Part shown: in pieces, positions 23,114 to 33,775 of the stretch | Position numbering within the stretch: the stretch's first letter is position 1 | Layout of the letters: every line of letters starts with the position of its first letter | Assembly: GCA_030762895.1 (NCBI GenBank) | Contig: JAUPTC010000247.1 | Location: forward strand, 1 to 64,000 | Length of the DNA stretch: 64,000 bases | Direction of reading: 5' to 3' | Source: Sophora flavescens | Taxonomy: Eukaryota > Streptophyta > Magnoliopsida > Fabales > Fabaceae | The notes under the pieces: generated by a model | The model's database searches: none | What the model was told of the DNA's origin: nothing | The model's input: the letters and a program-made list of their open reading frames with translations, nothing else | Program-made: the position numbers and the translations under genes

Positions 23114-24421
23114 TCAACCGGGGTCGGCTGGGCATAGATGTGCAGGCACACTTTTCTTCCAAGGAGCTCCTTCAAATAGCCGTTTCTGCTCATACGGCCA
23201 ATAATGCTTCCGCTTCGCTCTTTTTTCTTGGAGCTTCCTAGCCTTCCTTCCTTCCGGCGGAAGTTTTGTTTCAGTATGGACAGCAACTCCACTTCCATCA
23301 CTGCTGGGTGCATCATTAGCCATGCATACCTTCGGAGTTGCTTCCATGTTCAGTTCTTCTTTTACCACTGGAGACGTTGTATCAATTCTGCACACATGGC
23401 TCTCAAAAGGAAGGTTGTTATCAGAGTTAGTCAATTGAAAATCGATCCTACCTTCCTCTACAGTTAGAGAGAGCTTCCCATTCCTTACGTCTATTTCTGC
23501 TCCAGCAGTTGCCAAGAATGGCCTTCCTAAAATGATGGGGAATTCAGAATTCCCTTTCATATCCAATACCAGGAAGTCGGTAGGGATGAAGAATTTCCCT
23601 ACCTTCACAGGGACATTCTCTAGTATGCCTAGAGGAGTCCTAGTTGAGCCGTCCGCAAATTGTAAGGAGAATTTGAATGGTCTCAACTCTTTACTTTCCA
23701 ACCTTTCCATGATAGTAAGGGGCATCAAGCTCGCACTAGCCCCTAAGTCACATAAGGCTTGGTCAATGTGCACTTGTTCAATTGAGCAAGCGATGGAGAA
23801 ACTACCTGGGTCTTTCAGTTTAGTAGGCATTTTAGTCTCTACATCTACTTGCTTTTTCCTGACCAACCTCTGTGGGAAAGGTATCGGGGGTTGGTACGGT
23901 GGTGGAGGGACATATTTCGGTTCTGGCTCTTCCTTTTCGCTCGTGTCCTCCTCCGGTTCCACGTCCAATTCAGCTACCCCCACCCCAAGCTTATCATCCC
24001 TCAAGTGTATGACATTGCAATGCTCATTGGGATTTGCTTCGGGTTGCCCCGGGAATGCACCCTTAGGTCTCGAGTACGTGCTGGCTTGTTGGGCAATCTG
24101 GGTTTCTAGCATCTTGTTATGAGTTGCTAAGTTGTCTACCTTAGATGCTAGATCCTTTATTGCCTCACTCACTGCCCTTCCTTGTTGTCTAAACTCCTCA
24201 TTCTGTTTTGTCTGAGTTTCGACAAAACTTTCAAATAAAGTCTCGAGTTTAGATCTTTGTACCGAGGGTACCCGGTGTGGTTCTCTTATTACCTTGACCT
24301 TCTTAGAACTCATGGTTGAGCGTGTCTTGCTGTAGTTGCTAGTAGGAGAGGTAAGGGTTGTTCCTTCTTTGGTTGTAGGGATTTGGGGGAGCATAGTTAG
24401 GCAGCTTCGGGTTCGTATCAT
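23114..24421 (-). CDS. Athila-like retropepsin polyprotein part, no RT downstream
   Basis: This is a 435-residue open stretch, with no ATG at the true domain start. Residues about 60-115 form a likely coiled coil (FVETQTKQNEEFRQQGRAV, then KDLASKVDNLATHNKMLE). A proline-rich linker follows near 168-185. The aspartic protease domain has the active site DLGAS at residues 225-229 and ends with a GRPFLA motif near residue 301. A basic tail (KARKLQEKRAKRKHYWPY) precedes the stop. In autonomous Athila elements RT, RNase H and integrase follow; here they are missing and the non-coding 3' spacer begins at once. The frame differs from that of upstream gag, so at least one indel separates them. Confidence 0.75.
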   Translation of the reverse strand: MIRTRSCLTMLPQIPTTKEGTTLTSPTSNYSKTRSTMSSKKVKVIREPHRVPSVQRSKLETLFESFVETQTKQNEEFRQQGRAVSEAIKDLASKVDNLATHNKMLETQIAQQASTYSRPKGAFPGQPEANPNEHCNVIHLRDDKLGVGVAELDVEPEEDTSEKEEPEPKYVPPPPYQPPIPFPQRLVRKKQVDVETKMPTKLKDPGSFSIACSIEQVHIDQALCDLGASASLMPLTIMERLESKELRPFKFSLQFADGSTRTPLGILENVPVKVGKFFIPTDFLVLDMKGNSEFPIILGRPFLATAGAEIDVRNGKLSLTVEEGRIDFQLTNSDNNLPFESHVCRIDTTSPVVKEELNMEATPKVCMANDAPSSDGSGVAVHTETKLPPEGRKARKLQEKRAKRKHYWPYEQKRLFEGAPWKKSVPAHLCPADPG

Positions 24422-24474
24422 AGTAGTTGTTACAAGAGTTCACTTGTTCACCCAAGCGCTTCGGATCCATGTGG

Positions 24475-24516
24475 GCATCCCATCATGTCATGTCCCTGCA
24501 TTCCACAAATCTCACA
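24475..24516 (-). other. Gag zinc knuckle of copy B
   Basis: Fourteen codons read CEICGMQGHDMMGC, a CX2CX4HX4C nucleocapsid knuckle lying between the gag and protease frames. The adjacent frame changes show that the original continuous gag-pro frame is broken around it. Confidence 0.7.
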
Positions 24517-24617
24517 AACAAGGTTAGTAGCACCTAATGCACTCACATTAGCTCTTTCCAGCCGATCAAAACGTTTATTAAGTGAGTCTATTTTTGACAT
24601 AATAAGATCTGTGCTAT

Positions 24618-25433
24618 TTACCTCAAACTTACCCCCGAAATCTTGTTCGGGTTATTACCTCTTTCGGATCCCCATTGGTGGTAGTTGGTGGCGACATTCT
24701 CGATGATGTTGAATGCCTCAGTGAGAGGCCTATTCATAAATGCTCCACCGGCTGCAGAATCTAGTGACACCTTCGAAGAGTAGTCTAATCCATTATAGAA
24801 GGTGTGCACTATTAACCACCTCTCGAGTCCGTGATGTGGGCACGACTCCAGCAGTCCCTTGTATCGATCCCAAGCTTCCGATAATGATTCTCCGTCTTTC
24901 TGGAAGAAGCCGGTGATCTGGGTTCTTATGTAGGCCGTCTTGGATGGAGGAAAGAATTTCTCCAAGAACGCCTGCTCCAATTGGTCCCAAGTGGTCAAAG
25001 TGTTAGCGGGGATTTGCTTAAGCCAGGCCTTCGCCTTCCCAGTGAGAGATGAGGGGAACAGTCTCAAACGCACAACATCGACTGAGGCTCCATGAATCCG
25101 GATTGCATCGGTGAACTCTAAAAATGTCTCTATGTGATCGGTCGGGTCCTCCGAAGGCAATCCTCCGAATTGATGTTGCCTAATCATGTTGATTAGCATA
25201 GGTGGTATGGTATAGTTTTCCGCCTCAATCTCTGGCCTTGCAATCCCAGTTCGCAAGCCTCTCGCATTTGGGGCTGCGTAATCCTTCAAAGGTTTTGTAT
25301 CCGGTTGATTCGCCATGAGTGGAACGGGACTCAACCTTTCTCCCTCTCTTTGTAGTCTTCTACGTCTGTGGAAGGTCCTCTCGATCTCCGGATCAATCTC
25401 ACTAAGGCTCCCAAGACTTAGAGATCTTTGCAT
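24618..25433 (-). CDS. Athila-like Gag, copy B
   Basis: The frame starts at the ATG at 25433 (MQRSLSLGSLSEIDPE). Codons upstream stay open to 25457 but lack an ATG. The central part (INMIRQHQFGGLPSEDP, then HIETFLEFTDAIRIHG and LKQIPANTLTTWDQLEQAFL) is the retrotransposon Gag domain of Athila/Ty3 elements, which packages the RNA. The C-terminal part has ESCPHHGLERWLIVHTFYNG and AFMNRPLTEAFNIIE. The stop is a frameshift just upstream of the zinc knuckle, so this Gag lacks nucleocapsid. It is more intact than copy A. Confidence 0.75.
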   Translation of the reverse strand: MQRSLSLGSLSEIDPEIERTFHRRRRLQREGERLSPVPLMANQPDTKPLKDYAAPNARGLRTGIARPEIEAENYTIPPMLINMIRQHQFGGLPSEDPTDHIETFLEFTDAIRIHGASVDVVRLRLFPSSLTGKAKAWLKQIPANTLTTWDQLEQAFLEKFFPPSKTAYIRTQITGFFQKDGESLSEAWDRYKGLLESCPHHGLERWLIVHTFYNGLDYSSKVSLDSAAGGAFMNRPLTEAFNIIENVATNYHQWGSERGNNPNKISGVSLR

Positions 25434-25495
25434 ATAACACAAGAGAGATGGATACAATAGAAGGAAAAGAAATTTTCTTTTTGTTTGATTTTTAT

Positions 25496-27033
25496 ACAGA
25501 GACTGTGTTCCCGAATCGCAATCGGTTTTCGAATCGATTAGATCTGGACTTTGTAAAAAGGATTTTTATATTTTTGAAATGGTTTTTGAATTTGAAAGAT
25601 AGATGAGCAGAGAACAATTAAAACAGAAAACAAATGTTTTTGGGGTTTTGATCTAAACGGATTCCTAGGGATTTGGGTTACCTTTGAGGCTGTTTATGTT
25701 GCTAATCTGATTTACCTTTGTTGATTACCGAGATTGCCTTGAAGGCGAGTTTATCCTCTGATAGCTTAAGCTCCCTCTCGGGTTACAAAAGCCGTGCCCA
25801 ATTGACCCGACCCCTACTCTCGTGGTAGTCGATCCCAGATTGGACCCTTTGCGTTCCGTGACAACTCGTTGCTCCTCGAGGGACGGCTTCTAACTCTCGT
25901 GATTTCAGTCCCAAGTCTGACTTCTATAGGTCCGACACCCAAGTTCACCGCTAGGTTCCTCCTTGGAATGTCTCGGTCATGCAAATAACCTAAGTTCACC
26001 GCTAGGTTCCTCCTTGGATAATTCACATCTCACAAACTAGTGGCTGCCGGGCTTTACGAGTGAATCACCCTAGAGATCCTAAGTTCACCGCTAGGTTCCT
26101 CCTTAGAACGTCTATGTCACGTAAATAAACGGTTGCCGAAATTTATGAGTGAATAACACACTAGAAATCAGATCTAAAACAATTATAAATCAACAATGGT
26201 TTCAACATCAAATTAACATCATTTACAAACTTGCCTCGGGCAGAGCCCTAGTCCCTAGAAACTAAGCTACTACTCCAGTCTTGCCATGGAGATGACAAGC
26301 TGGGTTGACAACATAATAAAAATCAGAAAAGAGAAGAGAGGAGAAGAGGAGAAGAGGAGAAGAGATCCTAAATCTATGCCTAGAGTAGTAGCCCCAAAGG
26401 TCTGATGATCTTTTGGTTCTGATGCCTTGGTCCATATTTATAGAAATGGGGAAGTTAGAGTCCCAAACCAACTCAAAATCTGATCTATTTCGGTTTCTTC
26501 AGGTCCAAGTAATGCGCGTCACGGCCGTGATGGCCATCACGGCCAGGCCGTGACGGTCTCTGCCTCTGCAATTCTGGAAAATCCAATTTCTCGCGACGCG
26601 AGATATGTTTCGCGACGCGAGACTTCAGTTTCATGGCCCGTGAAGAATTTCACGGCAGGGCCGTGATGTGCTCTGACTTTTGGTGGTTTTGGGTCACGGC
26701 CGTGATGGCTATCACGGCCAGGCCGTGACAGACTCTGACTTCAGCCTTTCTTCTTTTTCAGTTTTGCTCAATCATGGCCGTGATGGGCATCACGGCTAGG
26801 CCGTGATGGGTTCTGTTTGGCTCATTTTCTTCAGTTTTAAAGCTCCATCTTCATCCAAACTTCATCATGGTTGATCTTGAGCAATTTACCCTTTATATCT
26901 GCAAAACAACACACGAAAACCGCCTTACCCGTTCCAAAGGAAAATTAACCTAAAATCTAATAAAAATATGCCTAAACTACATGAAAATGCATGCAAAATG
27001 ATGGACAAAGATGAGGTGGAATCACACTCATCA
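25496..27033 (-). mobile_element. Athila-like LTR3 (5' LTR of copy B), 3' end and primer site deleted
   Basis: It aligns with LTR2 from ACAGAGACTGTGTTCCCGA to CACTCATCA at 27033. Against copy A, the terminal part of the LTR, the tRNA-Asp primer site and part of the leader are missing between gag and 25496. Copy B therefore could not prime reverse transcription. A TATA box is at 26435-26442 on the minus strand. Confidence 0.75.
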
Positions 27034-28333
27034 GGTTACCAGGTTAAAACAAGGGAGGAGGTAAGGAAGAAGGACGACCAATGGGTAGAGGAGGGAAAGA
27101 GGTCTTGCCTGGTATGTAAAGTGGGTAGGAGGCATAACTCAGCTTCATTTCCTTTTTGTTGATTGTCTTTTCTCCTTGTTTTCTTCGTCCTTTCTTCCTT
27201 ATCTTCTCCTTCTTCTTTCTTTATTCTTTAGCCTTTAGCCTGAAAATAAAGTTGCAGTGGACGGAATCTCTTCGTCCCAACAGAAAATTAGATATGCAAA
27301 AGTGGATATACACTGGACAGACCTCCTCATCCAACAAGAAAAGATAATTGCAGTGGACGGAACCTCCTCGTCCAACAGAAATTAAAGTAATTGAAGTGGA
27401 CAGAACCCCCTTGTCCAACAGAAATAAAAAAGGACAGGACTGGACGGGACCAACAGCAGGTGCAAAGCAATGGACGGGACTACCCTGTCCATCAGCAAGT
27501 GTAAAGCAATGGTCGGGAGCACCCCGTCCATCAGCTAGTGGAAAGCAGTGGACGGGACCACCCCGTCCATCAGCAAGTGCAAAGCACTGGACGGGACCAC
27601 CCTGTCCATCAGCAAGTGCAAAGAACTGGACGGGACCACCCCGTCCATCAGAAAGTGCAAGACACTGGACGGGATCATCCCGTCCAACAGCAAGTTAAAG
27701 CAATGGACGGACCACCCCGCCCATCGCAAAGTGGAAAGCATCGACGGGACCACCTCGCCCAACGAGTGAGTCAATGCAATGGATCTGCGCCCAACGCCAA
27801 TGGCCCAATGTAGTGGGATCGGACGGGACCACCTCGTCCAACAAGTGAGTCTAATGCAATGGACTGGACTGCGTCCAACAGCCAGTCCAAGGTAGTGGAC
27901 TGGACGGGACCATCTCGTCCAACAAGTGAGTCCATTGCAATGGACTGGACTGCGTCCAACAGCCAGTCTAATGAAATGGACGGGACCACCCCATCCAACA
28001 AGTGAGTCCAACGTAATGGACGAGACCATCCCGTCCACAGCAAGTCCAAGGTAGTGGACTGGACCGCATCCAACAGCAAATTAAAGGGGCTGGCCTGGAC
28101 CGTGTCTAACAGCAGGTCCAACGCAATGGACGAGACCATCCCGTCCACAGCAAGTGCAATGGTCTGGCCTGAACCGCGTCCAACAGCAAATTAATAATGT
28201 GATGGACGGGATCTCCCCGTCCAACAGCAAATGTGATGGACTAGAAGGGATCACTCCCTCTTTTCTTCATATTATTAGTCTTCTTGAAACATGCTATCAT
28301 AAAAATGAAGATGGACAAAAATGGGTGTTCACA
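27034..28333 (-). mobile_element. Truncated Ogre-like LTR, U3 part
   Basis: It starts on the minus strand with TGTGAACACCC at 28333 and contains the same kind of minisatellite and the same unique block as the first Ogre-like LTR. It is cut at 27033, where LTR3 begins. The 105-bp repeats, TATA box and R-U5 are absent. Confidence 0.7.
27335..28250 (-). repeat. 39-bp hairpin minisatellite, second Ogre LTR
   Basis: Regular 39-bp spacing is visible from about 27471 to 27666 with cores such as GGACGGGACCACCCCGTCC. From about 27820 to 28160 the array shifts to a roughly 78-bp dimer in which hairpin units alternate with GGACTGGACTGCGTCC units. Confidence 0.85.
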
Positions 28334-29834
28334 ACCTCCATTGACCCTCTTCTTGCACGTGGCAAAGTGAAGAATCAACACTTTGACACGTGGCAAACTT
28401 AGAACATGGTCTTCTCTCTGTTGAGAGCCACATCGTAAGGTCCCACGTGGGTGCAGCCCTCCGTGCATATGTGCTCCAAACACTCCATTGCCTCGCTCAG
28501 CTGCATATACAACCCCTCCTCCTCTCTACGCTTTCTGCATTTCTTCTTTCTCTGTTAAAAAAAAAACCAAATATTATCCAATTAATTATCAATTACCAAT
28601 TCAACTTGCTAAATGCAAGAATTTCCTTCGAGTATGGGTTAATTGTAAAAAAAAATTCTGATAGTTCAAGACTCAGTAATTTCATTCCTTAAATTTATTA
28701 AACCGTGTATATTAAGAAAAATTCCTTCATATATTATTCTATATGTTGACATAAGTTCAAGGAATCGAAATATAAATTACAAGAAATTTATATGACTATA
28801 ATCGACTTATAGTTGAAGAAAGCAGAAGCTATATGCATATTAAGCATAGGTTGGATAACACAACTTACAATTTATTAGAGCTTTTATTCTATTATAAGTG
28901 TTTTTATGTAAAGAAAAATATTTAGATAAACTTAAATAACTTGTTAAACTCGAAAGTTATTTTTAACTTGTTTTATAAAATCTTCTTAGAAAAGTCTTAA
29001 GTGATAACTCATTCGGCATGTATCCACAAAAAAAAAAAAAAAATCATTCAGCATATGAAAATGAAGTTTTTCAGCATGTTTATATGTATCTCAATACTAA
29101 ATAACTTAATTTAAAAGAAGCTTATTATATAAAAGATCCCCATATTAAATTAAATAAGCACTTAAATAAAATGCCTACCTAAACAAAACCTTAATCATTT
29201 AACTTTAATAAAAAATTTATCTTAATAATACCATGCAAGTGGATTTATCACTGTCTTAATCCAAAATTTTAAAGCAACTAGATCATGAATCTTCTCAATA
29301 TACTACAAAAAAATAATTATATAGTTAATAATTACAATTAAACAATAATAAATAATCTATATCATAACACTTATAAAAAATGAAAAAAGATTAAGTATAA
29401 AAAATAATTAATATTTAAACAACTAATTAATATTTAAGTAATTGAATAAAACGGTTGCAAAATTAAAATTATTTAAATAAATAAATGATTAAACCATAAG
29501 CATAATACTGCTAAGTTGTCTTAGTACTTATAAGAGATGTTAGTTAAGTCTCATAAGACTTAAGCTTACAAAAAAAAAGTCTCATAAGACTTAAAACAAT
29601 AAAATAAAAAATATAAGTGTAGAAAGAATAACATATAAGTAATTAATATTAACGTATATAAATTAAATGATTGAATAATTAAACCATATACTTAGGGCAA
29701 AATTTTGAAAACCTAAAATTACATAAGATTATAACATTGAATTTTGTTTTTACATAAATGAATTAATTATTAAAAGTAGTTGCTTATGTTTGTTTACCAA
29801 TGTGGTACTTATGTATTTTAGAGTATAATTATTA
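28334..29834. other. AT-rich DNA with a G-box cluster, no gene seen
   Basis: Three CACGTG sites lie in the first 120 bases. A TATA-like ATATACAA near 28504 and a CT-rich leader-like stretch follow. Beyond 28570 the DNA is very AT-rich with many stops in all frames. Confidence 0.4.
28356..28449. promoter_or_regulatory. Cluster of three CACGTG G-boxes
   Basis: Sites are at 28356-28361, 28387-28392 and 28444-28449. The first two sit in CACGTGGCAAA, an ABRE-like context recognised by plant bZIP factors. Function is not shown, and no coding frame follows. Confidence 0.4.
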
Positions 29835-30837
29835 CGTACTTCAGAAAAACCTTAGTTTCCCATTCGAGGTTCAATATTATGGAGCATGTGTACAGATGGT
29901 TATGGTATCTCTTATTTTATTGAATATTGAAGTGTCCTATTGGGACAGTTTCGGAAGAAATTTTTTCTCCACTGCTATAATAGTTACTCGTTGATACTCA
30001 TATGTTAAATAGTTGATGAAATTTCAGTTTGATACATTTTCTTTTGTTCTCTGAGTCCATACTTGTTCGTGGTAGAACTGACCGCAGTCAAGTCCTGTAC
30101 TTGGAGATCAATGGGAAATGCTGCCGAAATTTCGTCAGCTATAAGACATGAGAAATAATGAGTAACTAGTATATTACAGTGATGAAGAAGTTTCTTCTCA
30201 AATGGGATAGGGTCATACCATTTAAAGAAAGAGAGCGATTCAGGGTCATAGAATCATGTTTAAATATGCGTCAGAAGGATAGATTATTATCCCTCGAGTT
30301 GTAGTTGGGTGTATGATAGGAACGAGGCTGGAAGACGGGGTCTAAAACAATCGTTTATAGATGGAATTGAAGAGTTTATTCTCAAAGATAGGAAACTTTG
30401 TGATTATGCCGAAGAGGAGGATTAGATGTTTGTGCATTAAGTGCAATTGTACAAAGGTTTTGAGTGACGATGAAGTGAAGGTACACCTGTATCGACGTGG
30501 GTTCAAGCCTAATTATTGGATTTGGACTGATCATGGCGAAGAGTTGCTGAATATTAATCTAGATGATGTTGGTGATGATGATCTCAACCTGGATGCATCA
30601 GGCAATGGATTACACGATGACTATCTTAAACAACTTCAGTCAATGCAGTGGATGTGGTTGATGGTCTCAGGCAACGTGGGACATTTGAGGCGAATGAGTC
30701 TGATGGTATGGAAGAGCCTCCTAATGAAGCAGCCCAAAGATTCTACAAAGGTAGAGACAAACAAGTCATTGTTTGAAGGGGCTTCAGATTCAAAATTATC
30801 AATGCGTGTTAGACTTTTAGCTTGCAAGTCCAATTGA
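29835..30837 (+). pseudogene. CACTA (En/Spm) transposase-associated fragment
   Basis: The non-coding part 29835-30360 is recognisably similar to the leader of the CACTA element at 50955-51390, for example CCTTAGTTTCCC, TTGATACATTTTC and AATGGGATAGGG. It leads into a 158-residue frame starting at 30361. That frame has IRCLCIKCN near residue 21, EVKVHLYRRGFKPNYWIW and HGEELL, the pattern of the transposase-associated domain preceding TNP2 in CACTA transposons. The TNP2 catalytic region is missing and the frame soon loses similarity. No termini were found. Confidence 0.65.
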
Positions 30838-31275
30838 CGACCATGGTTGCTTGCTGTACAGATTCTCTCCTTAGTGTTGGTTTGTTTAGTGCTTTGTGGG
30901 TATCTCTTCAAGGGTCTTTTATGCGGGGATTTTGGTTATCATGGAGTTAATCATGAGAGTTGGGGTCTGGCTTAAAATCTGCTTTATGGGGGGAATCTAT
31001 ATATTCCTTTGAATGCATATGATTGTTGTATCTAGGGGTGGGTTATTTAGGTTTTTGTTCCTGGGTCTTTGGTGCTTTTGCTGAATTGCTGGGAACTAAG
31101 TTTGTGGGGGTTGCTGGTATGTGAGTTTGGTTTTAGATTTAGACATCTGTAAAGCTAATATCGTTCTTAGAGTTGGTCAGTATTTTATTTAGATTCGTCT
31201 CTGTCTATTGGATTGTGTTCTTGTATTCGGTTTGAGTATCCCATTTATTAATATACTTTTGCTTATATTAAAAAA
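30838..31275 (+). other. LINE-tail-like non-coding DNA
   Basis: The region is T- and G-rich, with TTTGTTTAGTGCTTTGTGG and TTCTTGTATTCGGTTTGAG, followed by a run of A near 31270. This style is common in plant LINE 3' tails. No coding sequence or duplication confirms it. Confidence 0.25.
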
Positions 31276-32448
31276 AGATTGAAATTTGCAAGCTTTAAAG
31301 AGTAACACACAGGAGCAGAGTAATGCCTTTGTGTAAATTGATTGAAATATATTTTTGAACACAGAAAACAAATCTATCATTTAAGAGGGATTTGTATTGA
31401 TAAAATATTTTTGGCTTTATTTAGAAAAATGTTTTTGTTGATCATCATTAATACCTTGAACCACAATAGAACCTGGAACACCCCGTTTTCCGTAAAGTCT
31501 TTTATGTGCTTTTATATGTTTGTTTTTGATGTCTAAGTTCATGTTTGGGAAAGTTTAGCCTTAGAAAGGTTCAATCCTTTTAGAGTCCTAGTAACATGTT
31601 TCAGTGTTTTAGCCATATCTTGAGTTCTAGATCTCTGATTGAGGTCATCTTTGATGCGTTGGTAAGCTAAGAGAATTATCTACAAGTCTTACTGCAGGTG
31701 TTTTGGCCAAATTCGGTTGCTTAGTAGACCTCACGCTGCGATCATTGTTCGCCCCACGAATCATGCAGAAAAGATTAAGCTAGAGCTCCAGATAATTATG
31801 CACGGCCGTACATAATTATGCACAGCCCGTACATATTATGTCCCACATGTGTCCTGCTTTGCGTCGTTTCTTCGAATGCACTGCGAAAAGCTTATGCACG
31901 GCTGTACATCACGAAGCACGGCCGTACATACCGTTCTGACAGTATAAATAAGTGGGTTAGAAGGGTTGCGGGTATAACCCTCACTTTTGACACTTTTCGC
32001 AATCATTGTGCAATAGAAACCTCTTTCCTCTCTTCTCTTTAAAACCCTTTGTGTTCTTAGGCGTTCTTGCTTGCGTTTGGGGAGAGAGTCGCGTGCTAGT
32101 GTCAAATTAAGGTAACGTGTTCATCCCTCTATTAATCTCTTATTCATTGTTGCTTGAATCTGATATTGATGTTTTCCCTTTTTGTGTTGGTCAAGATTTG
32201 AGGAACTCGTCGAGCTACTCGAGGGAACGTGTTTAGTTTGCTTGCATCATTGTTGTTGGGAATCTTCATACCAGGTATGAGGAGAAGGGCTAGTATGAAC
32301 ATGTAGGCATTGAGGTAGCGTAAGATGAGGGTTAACCCATGACCCTATGGTATGCTATATGCTTGTTTGATATATGTTGCCTAATTGCTACTGTATGTTA
32401 CTATTGTTTATGATAACACGTGTTCACTTGATGTTGGCATGCCTATTT
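31276..32448. other. LTR-like DNA with GGCCGTAC palindromes, split by a Copia insertion
   Basis: TGGAACACCCCGTTTTCC near 31470 resembles the start of many Ty3 LTRs. GCACGGCCGTACAT-type motifs recur at about 31801, 31897 and 31917. The stretch continues beyond the Copia insertion at 37682-38662, where related GCACGACCGTGC motifs occur. The family is not identified. Confidence 0.35.
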
Positions 32449-32855
32449 TGTTGGAAATTTCAGCCAAAGCAAGTCCCACATTGTATGGGAGCTAACTTGG
32501 AGAGCCCTCTTAAGCCTATATAAAGAAGCTTAAGGGGTGCTAACTAATCACACCAATCCTCACAAGTGAGAGTGAGAGAAAAATAGAGAGATCCTTAGAG
32601 AGAGTTTTCTCAGAGAGAAAAATAGTGAGCCAATTTGTGAGAGTGTTATCCACAAATTGAGGATACAATATTCTTGTATTTTTGTATTCCCATTATTGTT
32701 ATAGTGGGAGTTTAAGCTGCCCACGGGTCCCGTGGTCTTTCCTTGCTCACATTGAGGAGGTTTTTCCACGCTAAATTACACTTAATTTTACGCTTCCGCT
32801 TAGTGCTTATTTTTGAGTTCACAGAGGAGGGAAATTATGCTGGTATTTCCCAACA
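32449..32855 (+). repeat. Copia 5' LTR (407 bp)
   Basis: It begins with TG, ends with CAACA, and contains a TATA box, TATATAAA, at 32517-32524. The 3' LTR is 423 bp; the difference is mainly a 20-odd-base insertion near 37587 in the latter. Confidence 0.92.
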
Positions 32856-32856
32856 G

Positions 32857-32868
32857 TGGTATCAGAGC
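32857..32868 (+). other. Copia primer binding site (initiator tRNA-Met)
   Basis: TGGTATCAGAGC lies one base after the 5' LTR and is the standard Copia motif complementary to tRNA-iMet. Confidence 0.95.
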
Positions 32869-33214
32869 TCTGGAATACTAGGTGCCGGATTTATAAGAAA
32901 ATTCTTAGTATGCTCTGTGGGTCAGCAAGATTGTCCGATCTTCCACATCGTAAAAGAATTATTCTTGTTGCTGGAAATAAAGTGTGGTAGTGTGAAAGTG
33001 CATGCCTAGAAAAGTTCCGCTAGGAAAGACTTGGTATTTAAGTGTGTCTATTGACCCACCTCTCTTTCATGGGAACTTCCTGCACGCATCTGCTCACAAA
33101 CTACAGTAATTTTCAGCATTCGGTACAAGTCACCTATACGACACTATTTACGTATAGTGTTATTTTTATCAAAACCCACCTGGTTGGAGGAGCTATTGGC
33201 CTGTGTAACTCAAA

Positions 33215-33775
33215 GTGGAGGGAGCTATCACTCATGATGGAGACATGTTCAAGCTAACTGCAGATAACTACTCCTATTGGAAGTCGATGATGGAAGATCA
33301 TCTATACTGCAAAGATTTGTATTTGCCAATTACCCATAAGGATATGCCGAAGGATATGCCGGATGTGAAGACTGACAAAGATTGGGAGCTTCAGAATCGG
33401 AAAGCAGTGGCTATGATCCGGAAATATATTGATTGAAGCTTGTTCGAGCATGTATCAACTTATACCAATGCGTATGAGTTGTGGACAAAACTTGAATCCT
33501 TGATTCAAAAGAAGACGCCCAGGAACAAAGCCCACCTTGTCAGACGATTGGTAAAGTTGGAGTACATGGACGGTCAAAATATGATCGAACATCTGAACAC
33601 TTTCAAAGGCATTGTTAATCAATTAACAAAGGCATGCATGAGTGTTGATGATGAGTTGCAAACTCTTCTACTCCTCAGTTCTCTACTTGAGAGTTGGGAC
33701 ACTCTAGTTGTCACTCTCAGCAACTCTGCTCCAGACGGAAAGCTTAGCATGGATTCACATGCATCTGTTTGCTAA
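33215..33775 (+). pseudogene. Copia Gag
   Basis: Two consecutive segments in the same frame are separated by a TGA at 33434-33436. The N-terminal part reads FKLTADNYSYWKSMMEDHL, the usual UBN2-type Gag start. The codon where the protein should begin is GTG, with the next in-frame ATG ten codons later. The second part has YELWTKLESLIQKKTPRNK and EHLNTFKGIVNQL. It ends in a frameshift near 33760, after which Gag continues in the next frame. Confidence 0.85.

Larger units (their letters stand above)
13958..27033 (-). mobile_element. Athila-like composite: LTR-internal-LTR-internal-LTR
   Basis: Three LTRs (13958-15535, 19505-21279, 25496-27033) and two nearly identical internal regions lie in the same minus orientation. 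LTRs begin TGATGAGTGTG and end GACATCA on the minus strand. The primer site is tRNA-Asp type. Each internal region encodes Gag and a retropepsin and nothing further. Such three-LTR arrays usually arise by unequal recombination between LTRs. No target site duplication flanks the whole array: GGTTA follows 27033, while the base run before 13958 is G-rich. Confidence 0.75.

Noticed and set aside
30361..30837. A host transcription-factor-like gene suggested by the Cys-rich RCLCIKC motif.
   Set aside because: Context and the HLYRRGF and HGE motifs match the CACTA transposase-associated domain, and the leader is shared with the CACTA element at 50955.
30838..31275. A complete LINE or SINE 3' end with target duplication around TTGCAAG.
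   Set aside because: The shared seven bases upstream and downstream are too short and offset to support a duplication, so only a weak LINE-tail-like label is kept.
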